Shown piece after piece: positions 43,428 to 50,680 of a stretch of DNA of 64,000 nt. The stretch comes from Roseiarcus sp963824475 (GTDB taxonomy: Bacteria; Pseudomonadota; Alphaproteobacteria; Rhizobiales; Beijerinckiaceae): the NCBI GenBank assembly GCA_963824475.1, contig CAWGPR010000005.1, positions 186,001-250,000 on the forward strand, read 5' to 3'. Position 1 is the stretch's first letter, and each line of letters begins with the position of its first letter. The notes under the pieces are model-generated. The model had not been told where the DNA came from. It worked only from the letters and a program-made list of their open reading frames with translations, and ran no database searches. A program made the translations under genes and the position numbers.

Positions 43428-43799
43428 TCACCGCATGACCACGTGAGCGGCGGCGAGGATGGCGTAAGCCTCCGCTCGCTCCGCTTCGCCGATCTCGCCG
43501 ACGAATTTCAGCATCGCCCGCTGCAATTCGCAGTCGCGCACCATGCCCGTCGCCCGAACGTCGGCCTCGCGGGCGTCCACCGTCTGAAACAGCACGGCGA
43601 GCGCGACGCCGTCCTCGCCGCCGCCGGCGAACGGCGCATATTTGATTTCGTCGCCGGCCATCGCCTGCAGGACCGTCCCGTCGGGATAGAGGCCGCCTTG
43701 GGCGACGACGATTTGCTCGCGTGAACGATAGCCGTTCGCCTCGCTGACAATGAAATTGGCGGTCGGGCCATAGGCCGGGACCTCGACAACAGCGCTCAT
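43428..43799 (-). CDS. Head decoration protein D
   Basis: A 123-residue protein of the lambda gpD family: FIVSEANGYRSREQIVVAQGG, PDGTVLQAMAGDEIKYAPF and a C-terminal helix. It binds the three-fold sites of the expanded shell and stabilises it. It stands directly before the capsid gene, as in lambda. Confidence 0.85.
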   Translation of the reverse strand: MSAVVEVPAYGPTANFIVSEANGYRSREQIVVAQGGLYPDGTVLQAMAGDEIKYAPFAGGGEDGVALAVLFQTVDAREADVRATGMVRDCELQRAMLKFVGEIGEAERAEAYAILAAAHVVMR

Positions 43800-43824
43800 T
43801 GCTTTGTCTCCTTTTGGCTTGGGC

Positions 43825-44193
43825 TCAGGCCCGCGCCCGCCGAGTGTCGGCCTGGGTGCGGGCGTTGGCGCGGTTGACCGCGACGTCCCATCCGGCCGCA
43901 GCGGGGTCGGGCCGCGGCCCCGGCGCCGATGACACCGCCTCCGCCCCGGTCTCCGCCGACCGTTCGGCCAGCGACAGCCGAGCCGAGCTGGCCGGCGTCA
44001 ATTCGCACATCGCGCCGACCGCCTCGGCCGGCATCTGCGGAGCCTCGCACGCGAGCCGCAGGGCGAAGGCCTCCTTGCCCTTGACCCGCGAATCGGCGCC
44101 GATGGCCTTGAAGCGCGCCAGCTGGGCGGCCTCGCCCCGAGCCGTCGCTTGCGCAAGCGTGGCGTCATACTCGGTCTGTCGCATGCCGATCAT
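43825..44193 (-). CDS. Possible scaffold: detached C-terminal part of the S49 protease
   Basis: A 122-residue protein starting at an ATG that overlaps the protease stop (ATGA). ARFKAIGADSRVKGKEAFALRLACEAP resembles the C-terminal scaffold segment that follows the protease domain in many phage S49 proteins. Here it is a separate gene, either a natural nested-scaffold arrangement (as lambda Nu3) or the result of a past split. The remainder is Ala-rich and helical. Confidence 0.6.
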   Translation of the reverse strand: MIGMRQTEYDATLAQATARGEAAQLARFKAIGADSRVKGKEAFALRLACEAPQMPAEAVGAMCELTPASSARLSLAERSAETGAEAVSSAPGPRPDPAAAGWDVAVNRANARTQADTRRARA

Positions 44194-45089
44194 CGGCGGG
44201 CTGGCTTCGAGAGTGGTTTTTTCGGCGCTGTCGCGTCGATCGCCTCGCGCCCGACATAAACCCGACCTTCGGTGCTGCGCGCCGCGCTGGCGGGAGTGCG
44301 GCGCCCACGTCCGGCCGCCACCGTCTCTACAAATAATTCATAATACCGATGCACTTCCTCGCGCAACGTCGCCTCCGCGTCGGCGGTCAGCGGGTTGAGC
44401 GGGTTGCCGTCCATTTTGCGCGCCCCTTCGAAGATCAGGGTCGGGGTCACCCCCTCGTGATCGAGCTGGCGCGAGAAGTCGAGATGCAGCATCGAGACGC
44501 CGATCGAGCCGCTGATCGCCGACGGCGCGGCGATGATTCGGGTCGCGCCGGAGGCCAGCGCATAGCCGGCGGAAGCCGCCATGCCATTGGCGATCGCGAT
44601 CACCGGCTTGCGGTCCGCCGCCTGGCGCACCGCTTGCGCCGCCTCGAATGCGCCGTTGGCCTCGCCGCCCGGCGTGTCGAGATCGAGGATCAGGCTTTTC
44701 ACCCGCGAATCAGCGGCGGCGCGGGTGAGCTGGTGCTTCACCCCTTCATACGAGGTCTCGCCGGAATAGGAGCCGATGAACGCGCCGCGGTTGATGAGCA
44801 CGCCGGAGACGGTGATAATTCCCACGCCCTGGCGGGTGAGGCGGAACGGCTCGACCCGGCGCGAGCCTTCCTCCTCGCTGACCGGCCATTCGCCGACGAA
44901 GCGAGAGGCCTCCGGCCGCCGCCGCATCGCGGCGATCCGCTCCGCCGTCGGATCGTCGGGAACCGCGAGCGCCGGATAGCCGAGCCGGCCGCCGATCAGG
45001 TTGTAGACGATCGCCGCCTTGACCGGATGAGCCCAGAGCGGCGCGTCGATTAACCGGGTCAGAATGTGAGCGTAGCGCAGCGTGTTCAT
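44190..45089 (-). CDS. S49-family prohead protease
   Basis: A 299-residue SppA/ClpP-fold protease: GVLINRGAFIGSYSGETSYEG, LILDLDTPGGEANGAFEAA, and the nucleophile Ser in IANGMAASAGYALASGA, followed by ISGSIGVSML. It processes the scaffold and capsid during head maturation. Its place between portal-side genes and the decoration gene is the lambda C position. Confidence 0.88.
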   Translation of the reverse strand: MNTLRYAHILTRLIDAPLWAHPVKAAIVYNLIGGRLGYPALAVPDDPTAERIAAMRRRPEASRFVGEWPVSEEEGSRRVEPFRLTRQGVGIITVSGVLINRGAFIGSYSGETSYEGVKHQLTRAAADSRVKSLILDLDTPGGEANGAFEAAQAVRQAADRKPVIAIANGMAASAGYALASGATRIIAAPSAISGSIGVSMLHLDFSRQLDHEGVTPTLIFEGARKMDGNPLNPLTADAEATLREEVHRYYELFVETVAAGRGRRTPASAARSTEGRVYVGREAIDATAPKKPLSKPARR

Positions 45090-45319
45090 GCGTCGAACTC
45101 CGAATCATCGAACTCCTCGAAGCCCCACCAGGTCTTGCGGCATTGTTTGCAGAACCGCGCCGCGTAGCCCTGCGTGGTCCATAGGATGAGCGGAACGTCG
45201 TCCTCGGGGATTGACGCGGAGCAATAGGAGCACAGAACGGTCGCCGGGCTGTCGGGCCGCCCCCAGGTCACCTTGCCCCAATCAAAACCCGCCTTCGGCT
45301 CAAGCGTCGGCGCGCTCAT
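45086..45319 (-). CDS. Zinc-ribbon small phage protein
   Basis: A 77-residue protein with two pairs of cysteines, LCSYCSAS and FCKQCRKT, 30 residues apart, typical of a zinc ribbon, and an acidic end (FEEFDDSEFDA). Its start overlaps the stop of the S74-type gene upstream and its stop overlaps the protease start (both ATGA-type). The role is unknown. Confidence 0.6.
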   Translation of the reverse strand: MSAPTLEPKAGFDWGKVTWGRPDSPATVLCSYCSASIPEDDVPLILWTTQGYAARFCKQCRKTWWGFEEFDDSEFDA

Positions 45320-46395
45320 GTCCGCGCCTCCAATTGTTCGACGCGCGCGGCAAGCTCCTTCACCGCGTTGATGAGGGTGTAGATCACGCTGGTCGGATCG
45401 AAAGTGCGAAGGTCGTCGACCTGTTCCCCTTCGACCTCGCCCGGGCCCTTGGTGACGAATTCGGATAGTCCCGCATCCTCGGCGTTCTGCGCGGTCAGGC
45501 CCACGAATTCCATTCGGTCATTTGGGAATTGCTTCTCCCGGCCTTTGTAGGCGAATCGGACGGGCTGCAATTTCTTGATCGCCTCAAGGCCGTCCTCATA
45601 GGCGTGCCTGATGTCCTTGATTCGGGCGTCCAATTCTTGTTCCCAGCCGCCGGGGTGCGATTTCACGTTGCGGCCATCGTTGCGAAAATCGAACCACGCG
45701 CCGCCAGCGACATTGACCCGTAATCCGGCCCATTGGGCGGGAACGTGGAGAATTTGGACTCGTATATCGGCCCAAGTCGGATTGGCGCTCAACGCATTGA
45801 CGAAGTGAGTCACCCCGTCGAAGTGAGAACCGACGATCTCAAAGCCTTGGGGGCTCGCCCCGGTGAGGTCGATGCTGAATCCACCGTGCGCCTGTTGAAC
45901 AAGTCGTCGCGCGCCGCCGACATTCCACAAGCCGAACTGATTCGCGCTCGCTTGCCCGAAGCTCAATTGCGGCTGTCCCGTCGCTTGCATGGTCAGGCGA
46001 GCGTTCACGCCTTCAAGTTGAAGCGCGTTGTCTTCGGGAACGGTGACAACGCCATCGATGACGGGCAAAACCTCCTGCCAATCGCGGTCCTTGCGGCCAT
46101 AGGTCGCGCCGTCAGTCGGCTCGCCTTCGATCGCTTCAATGATGCGATCGAGTAGGTCTTGCACGTCTGCGGGGACGCCGGTGACCTTGAGCGCGCCGTC
46201 GACGAGTTCTAGCGGCTCTTCGACCGCGATCGCCTGCGCCGGCCCGCGCTCCGGATCGAGGCGGCCGACCAAAGTCAGGCCGTCGACCTCAAGGGCGAAA
46301 TCATCGTTATGGCCGGCGACGATAAATTCATGCACCGGCTCGCCCGCGGCGTCGACCCGATCGCGAAGCGGCAAGGTGATCTTGGGATCGATCAT
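45316..46395 (-). CDS. Phage fibre-like protein with S74-type chaperone domain
   Basis: A 359-residue protein. The C-terminal ~100 residues match the intramolecular chaperone layout of S74-type tail spikes: a helix then LEAIKKLQPVRFAYKGREK, FVGLTAQNAEDAGLSEFV and a final TLINAVKELAARVEQLEAR coiled coil. The middle is beta-rich (LQLEGVNARLTMQATGQPQL). Such proteins trimerise and often cut off the chaperone. The gene lies among head genes between gpW and the protease, not with the other fibres. I cannot confirm the Ser-Lys dyad. Confidence 0.6.
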   Translation of the reverse strand: MIDPKITLPLRDRVDAAGEPVHEFIVAGHNDDFALEVDGLTLVGRLDPERGPAQAIAVEEPLELVDGALKVTGVPADVQDLLDRIIEAIEGEPTDGATYGRKDRDWQEVLPVIDGVVTVPEDNALQLEGVNARLTMQATGQPQLSFGQASANQFGLWNVGGARRLVQQAHGGFSIDLTGASPQGFEIVGSHFDGVTHFVNALSANPTWADIRVQILHVPAQWAGLRVNVAGGAWFDFRNDGRNVKSHPGGWEQELDARIKDIRHAYEDGLEAIKKLQPVRFAYKGREKQFPNDRMEFVGLTAQNAEDAGLSEFVTKGPGEVEGEQVDDLRTFDPTSVIYTLINAVKELAARVEQLEART

Positions 46396-46399
46396 GTCC

Positions 46400-46663
46400 T
46401 CACCCGATGCGGCGCGAGCCGCCGGTAATGGCGAACCGGCGCCAGCGCACCGGCTTTCCGGACTGGAGCGCGCACTCGTTCTCGGCCGCGCGATATTCGT
46501 TCAACAACCGATCCAGATTGGCGGTCGAATAGCTCACCCGGCGATTGACGCCGTTGGCGGAATAGGTGACGTCCGATTCCTGCGCCCCGGAAATCAGCCT
46601 GTTGTAGGCGGCCCAAAGCGCCGCGGCGCGCTCACAAGGGTCCGCCCAATCGATCGCCGCCAT
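46400..46663 (-). CDS. Head-tail joining protein gpW
   Basis: 87 residues from the ATG at 46663, just behind the portal end (the first residues overlap nothing). CERAAALWAAYNRLISGAQ and VSYSTANLDRLLNEYRAAE fit the small helical gpW family, where lambda W is 68 residues. It occupies the portal-side position and helps join tails to filled heads. Confidence 0.7.
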   Translation of the reverse strand: MAAIDWADPCERAAALWAAYNRLISGAQESDVTYSANGVNRRVSYSTANLDRLLNEYRAAENECALQSGKPVRWRRFAITGGSRRIG

Positions 46664-46665
46664 CC

Positions 46666-48264
46666 CTATTCTCCGTCCGGCGCATAACCGTCGCCGCCGT
46701 CGCCGCCGTCGCCCGAGCCGCCGGCGGGCGCGGGCGGTGGCGACGTGTCGATGCCGAGCTCCTCGGCGTTGTCCTGCTCGCGCTTCAATTGATCGTCGAC
46801 GTCTTGCCAGTCGGCGCCCTCGTCGGCGCACCACATTTCGCGGGTGATGATTTTGTTCCTGAGCTTGAGATCGTTTGCCCGAGCGGTCTTGAAATCGTCG
46901 GCCGTCGGCTTCGGCGGGCCGCGCCAGTCAGCCCGGCAGACGGCGTCGCGCCGGGCGTAGAACGCCTCGGTGCCGCCCGGGACCACGGTCTCCCCCAGCT
47001 CAATGTCCTCCTCGAGCCAGCTCTCATAAGCGATCTGCATGAACCGGCCGGCGATGTGCTGGCGGCGATACTGGTTGATGAGCCAGACTTCCGCGCTCCC
47101 CATGCGTTCGCTCGAATAGGTCGCGCCCTCGCGATCGCCGGTCAATTGCTCATAGGTGATGCCGAGACAGCGGGCCACTTCCTGCAACAGCGACTTGCTG
47201 AACGGCTTGTAATTCTCGTTCGGATGCTCCGACCGGAGAAAGTTGAGTTTTTCGCCGGGGAAAATGTGGAGGATCTTGCCGAACTTGCCGAGATCAAACT
47301 TGGTGTGATTGTACCATTGCGCCCGCGCCGCCATGAACTTGCTGAAATCGCCGGAATCTCCCGCCTGGCCGCCGTTGGTCGGCGTCGTTTGCTCCTCTTC
47401 GTCCTGCAGCGCCATCAGCAATTGCTCGGTCGGCGCGTCCGACTCGATCGTCGCGGCGAAGATCGCCTGAATGAGCGCCGCGGTCAGGGTGGCGTTGGCG
47501 AGCTGGTCATACTGGCGCACGATCTGGATCGCCGGGGCGAGCGGCGAGATGCCGCGCACCACGGTCGGCGGCGAATTGTGAACATGGATGACCGCGAGGC
47601 GCCCGTAGCGGTCGCGCGCCTTAACCTCCTTTTCTTCGACCGCCCCCGGATTGTTGGGATCGAAATTGTCGATGCAATAGGCGACCGGCGCGCCGTCAGC
47701 GTCGAGAATGACGCCTTGCACTGACGGCTGCTTTTTCGCCGATTGAGGGATGCGCTGCGGCGGGATGGCCTGAATTTTCGTCCCGTGACTGTTGCCCGGC
47801 CGCATCTTGTAGCGGATCAGGCCGGTGATTTCGCCGAGGCCAAACCACCATTTGACCGATTGAGCGCACATTTGCCCCAGGTTCTGCCGCATGGCGAGGT
47901 CGCAAGCGTATGGGCTGCGCGCCCAGACCTCGAAGCGCCGTTCGACCTGGCGCGCCCATCGGGCGGCGGAGGCCTCGTCGCCGCCGAACACCGCCGGGTC
48001 CGGTCGGGCGTTGAGCGCCATGAACGGGCCGGCCATCGCCGCGGTCGCCTGCTCGACCCCGCCGGCGAGCCAACCCGAATTGTGCAAGGCGTCGATGGTG
48101 CGGGCGGTGACCTCGATCCAAGCGGCGCGGTATTCGTCGAGCGGCTCGCGCAGCGCGGGGTTCCAGGCGAACAGGAACGGCGACTGCAGAGAGCGCAGAA
48201 ACGCCGATTGGCTGCGCCGGCGCGTCCCCTCGCGCTTGCGCAAGAAGGGCAGCATGAAACCCAT
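46666..48264 (-). CDS. Portal protein (lambda B family)
   Basis: A 532-residue lambda-family portal: NSGWLAGGVEQATAAMAGPFM, RRFEVWARSPYACDLAMRQNLGQM, a middle with LAPAIQIVRQYDQLANATLTAAL, then EVARCLGITYEQLTGDREGATYSSER in outline, a highly conserved portal block. The C-terminus is Pro/Gly-rich. It forms the dodecameric ring that admits DNA from the terminase. The start may be 48264 or an ATG three codons in. Confidence 0.9.
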   Translation of the reverse strand: MGFMLPFLRKREGTRRRSQSAFLRSLQSPFLFAWNPALREPLDEYRAAWIEVTARTIDALHNSGWLAGGVEQATAAMAGPFMALNARPDPAVFGGDEASAARWARQVERRFEVWARSPYACDLAMRQNLGQMCAQSVKWWFGLGEITGLIRYKMRPGNSHGTKIQAIPPQRIPQSAKKQPSVQGVILDADGAPVAYCIDNFDPNNPGAVEEKEVKARDRYGRLAVIHVHNSPPTVVRGISPLAPAIQIVRQYDQLANATLTAALIQAIFAATIESDAPTEQLLMALQDEEEQTTPTNGGQAGDSGDFSKFMAARAQWYNHTKFDLGKFGKILHIFPGEKLNFLRSEHPNENYKPFSKSLLQEVARCLGITYEQLTGDREGATYSSERMGSAEVWLINQYRRQHIAGRFMQIAYESWLEEDIELGETVVPGGTEAFYARRDAVCRADWRGPPKPTADDFKTARANDLKLRNKIITREMWCADEGADWQDVDDQLKREQDNAEELGIDTSPPPAPAGGSGDGGDGGDGYAPDGE

Positions 48265-48313
48265 CGGCTAAGGCCCCTCTCAAAGGCCTGGCCCCTTAAA
48301 ACGGCGAACTTAC

Positions 48314-48625
48314 TCACAAATCGCGGCGGCGGCCACCGAGGCGCGGGCGACGGGCTCGTTCGAGGCTTGCGATCAGCTCTTGAACGTCGCTTTCCGGCGC
48401 GGCGACGAAGGCGCGCCAGCCGCTCCCGCGAAGCGCCTGGACATAGACGAAGTCCGGGCCGACGCAATATCCGGCGTGCAAGTCGAAATCGGTGGTGCGC
48501 GGCCCCTCTGTCACCCAGCGCAAGACGGGCTCGTGCCCGTGCGCGCGCAGCGCCGCCTCGAACGCGAGCAAGCCGTCGGGCGACGATTGTCGTTTCGGCG
48601 ATTGTTTCTTCGTCAGGCGAACCAA
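48314..48625 (-). CDS. Hypothetical phage protein upstream of the portal
   Basis: A 103-residue protein with a basic start (RLTKKQSPKRQSSP) and a mixed alpha/beta middle (GYCVGPDFVYVQALRGSGW). It begins the minus-strand head block after the cargo region. I do not recognise it. 48265-48313 contains no other signal. Confidence 0.5.
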   Translation of the reverse strand: MVRLTKKQSPKRQSSPDGLLAFEAALRAHGHEPVLRWVTEGPRTTDFDLHAGYCVGPDFVYVQALRGSGWRAFVAAPESDVQELIASLERARRPRLGGRRRDL

Positions 48626-48726
48626 ATTCGCTCATCGCGTGGCGAATTCAATTCACTCACGCGTGAAACAAGACCGCCAAATCGGTGGGGCCCGAGCGGA
48701 CAAAATGTTCGCTTTAGCGCACTAAG

Positions 48727-48980
48727 TTATTGATTGTTGGCGTCGGGGTGGTTGATCAGAAAATCGACCACGTCGGCGGTGATCGCCGGGTAGTGATGGA
48801 AGATTTCGAGAATCACTTCGACCTGTCGCGGGATCGGCTGCTTGCCGGTCAAGTAGCGCCGCAGCGTGTGCGGCGTGATCCCGAGAAAGCGGGCGATGTC
48901 GCGTTGATAGGCGGTCAGCGAGTTCGGCGCCGGCGGCGAAAACAGTGATTGATGAGGAAGGCTAAACGTTCGGGCGTCAT
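48727..48980 (-). pseudogene. HTH regulator gene with a one-base frameshift
   Basis: The ATG at 48980 reads MTPERLAFLINH; then, in the next frame, FSPPAPNSLTAYQRDIARFLG, ITPHTLRRYLTGKQPIP and a stop at 48727. The second part is a clear helix-turn-helix. One missing base near 48940 would unite them in an 84-residue protein. It is the only regulator-like gene seen in the prophage besides the MerR cargo. Decay or a sequence error is possible. Confidence 0.7.
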
Positions 48981-49122
48981 GGCGAAACTCGTTTGTCGAG
49001 TTCGCATGAACGTCAGTGGAATGGAGCTTACCACAACCTTGCCACGGCCTTACGGCTTCTTCATCGAAGCGCCGGAAGATTTGCCGACATGCTGAGCAAG
49101 CTCGGCGGGGCGTAGCGCGTCC

Positions 49123-49140
49123 CTAGGGTCAAAACCCAAT
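49123..49140 (+). repeat. Dispersed repeat, copy 3
   Basis: CTAGGGTCAAAACCCAAT, the cleanest copy of the core. It lies between the HTH pseudogene and mcrC, about 160 bp past the mcrC stop. Downstream there are GGTGGCGACCGCT and AGCGGGCGTAC, shared in outline with copies 2 and 1. 48981-49297 holds no gene. Confidence 0.72.
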
Positions 49141-49297
49141 TGGCTGCTACGGTGGCGACCGCTCGGGGCGGATTGCGGGCGTTGGCCGAACCGCGGGAAC
49201 GGGCGGGATAGCGGGCGTACAAGCCCGGTCCTGTAGGCGTAGAGACCGCCCATACCCGGCCTTGGCCCGGCCCGATCCGTAGGTTGGTGTGCGGGGG

Positions 49298-50680
49298 TTA
49301 AGTCGTCCACATCTCGCAGGCCTGATCTCGGCGCATCAGCTGGGTGGTCCGAAGGGTGACAAGTTGCTTTGCCATTCGCCGCCGCTCGGCGGCAAGGCGT
49401 CCGCTTTGGTTCGGGCGAAGGAGCATCGCTAAGCGAGGCAATGGCACCGGTCGGATAATGACGGCTGCCGAGCCGTTCAACACGCCTTTTATTGGTGGCC
49501 GGACATCTATCTGCTCATCTGTCGCCTTGGCGGACATCGTGGCATACAGCATCACGCTCGCGCGCCTTGGGGACGCGAGGGCATAGATCGAAAGTTGGTA
49601 CAGCCACTCCGCAGGGAAATCGCGGTCCCAAATGTCCCGGTATTTAGCGTCCAGGAACCCGCGCAAGGTGTTCCCGGAGATTAGAGCGAAATCCGGTCGC
49701 GGCGCCGGCCCCGAGCGTTGCCGTGGATTGGCGTGGGCCGCATAGGCAAAGATGTTGCGGATCGGCCAAGTGTCCTCAACGCGTGCGTTGACGAGGTTTT
49801 CGTGCAGGAAACGGGAGAGCAGGCGCTGGAAAAACTGGTTCATATCGAAGAGGAGACCAGGGATTCGGCTAAGCGGGGCCTCCGCCTCGAATCCAAGGCC
49901 GAGCATGTCATGAAGCAGGCGGATGATAGTAAGCGCTGGGCCATTCGCGGCTGTGAGGCGGGTTAGCCCGCGCTCGGCACGGTCAATATCGACACCAAAA
50001 AGCTCTGCCTTCTGGTCGACATCGCCAAAACCGGCGGCGAGCTTGTGCACGCGGCGGCGCAAGTCGAGATCTTCAGTCATTTGAGCTGCCGTTTCGAGGC
50101 CCGCGCGAAGCGTTTGGTTGAGGTGCCAGTTGACGTGTCGGTCGAAATATTGGCAAGGAAGCTGCGCTTCCGTTATGCCCCCTTTGCGGGCCAGCCGATG
50201 GATTAGAATGCGGCCACGCGGGAGGTCCGTATTGTTCGTGATCGGCACGTAGCGCCGCGCTGGGCCCCGGTGAAGTAATTCCCCTACCTCGCTAGCCAGC
50301 ATCGCGATCAGAAGGTCATGCAACCCGTGGCGCGTGGTCGGAGCGCGCGTCTCCTCCATGGTGGCGATGTCGCGCAGGCTGTACGCGTAGCGCAGAAGCC
50401 GCGTGAGCGGCATGGCCGGCAGTTTTGGTGAGATCGCGATCCGCAGCCGGCCGACATCGACGCGCCCGACGAATGAGGTGCTGGCGATTTCGAGACCTCG
50501 ATACGTGCGGCGAATATCGATGCGCGGGCGCAGAGCTTCTGTCAGCGGCTGCGATAAGACATTTTCCGCGAGCGACTGGTCGGCAAGCACCGGAAACTGC
50601 TCGGGCCCGGTCCGAGCCCATTCAGTCAGTTCGACAAGGATGGGCGCGCTCTTACGAAGCGCCTTCGTCCTCAGCGCCAT
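49298..50680 (-). CDS. mcrC: McrC subunit of a McrBC restriction system
   Basis: 460 residues from MALRTKALRK (an ATG 57 bp upstream is also in frame). The McrC family pattern FVGRVDVGRLRIAISPKLP and RLLRYAYSLRDI is at the N-terminus; the C-terminal PD-(D/E)xK nuclease has RPDFALISGNTLRGFLDAKYR. It starts within the end of mcrB (29 bp overlap). McrC supplies the nuclease to the McrB motor and cuts DNA with modified cytosine or other recognised marks. It is longer than E. coli McrC (about 350). Confidence 0.88.
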   Translation of the reverse strand: MALRTKALRKSAPILVELTEWARTGPEQFPVLADQSLAENVLSQPLTEALRPRIDIRRTYRGLEIASTSFVGRVDVGRLRIAISPKLPAMPLTRLLRYAYSLRDIATMEETRAPTTRHGLHDLLIAMLASEVGELLHRGPARRYVPITNNTDLPRGRILIHRLARKGGITEAQLPCQYFDRHVNWHLNQTLRAGLETAAQMTEDLDLRRRVHKLAAGFGDVDQKAELFGVDIDRAERGLTRLTAANGPALTIIRLLHDMLGLGFEAEAPLSRIPGLLFDMNQFFQRLLSRFLHENLVNARVEDTWPIRNIFAYAAHANPRQRSGPAPRPDFALISGNTLRGFLDAKYRDIWDRDFPAEWLYQLSIYALASPRRASVMLYATMSAKATDEQIDVRPPIKGVLNGSAAVIIRPVPLPRLAMLLRPNQSGRLAAERRRMAKQLVTLRTTQLMRRDQACEMWTT

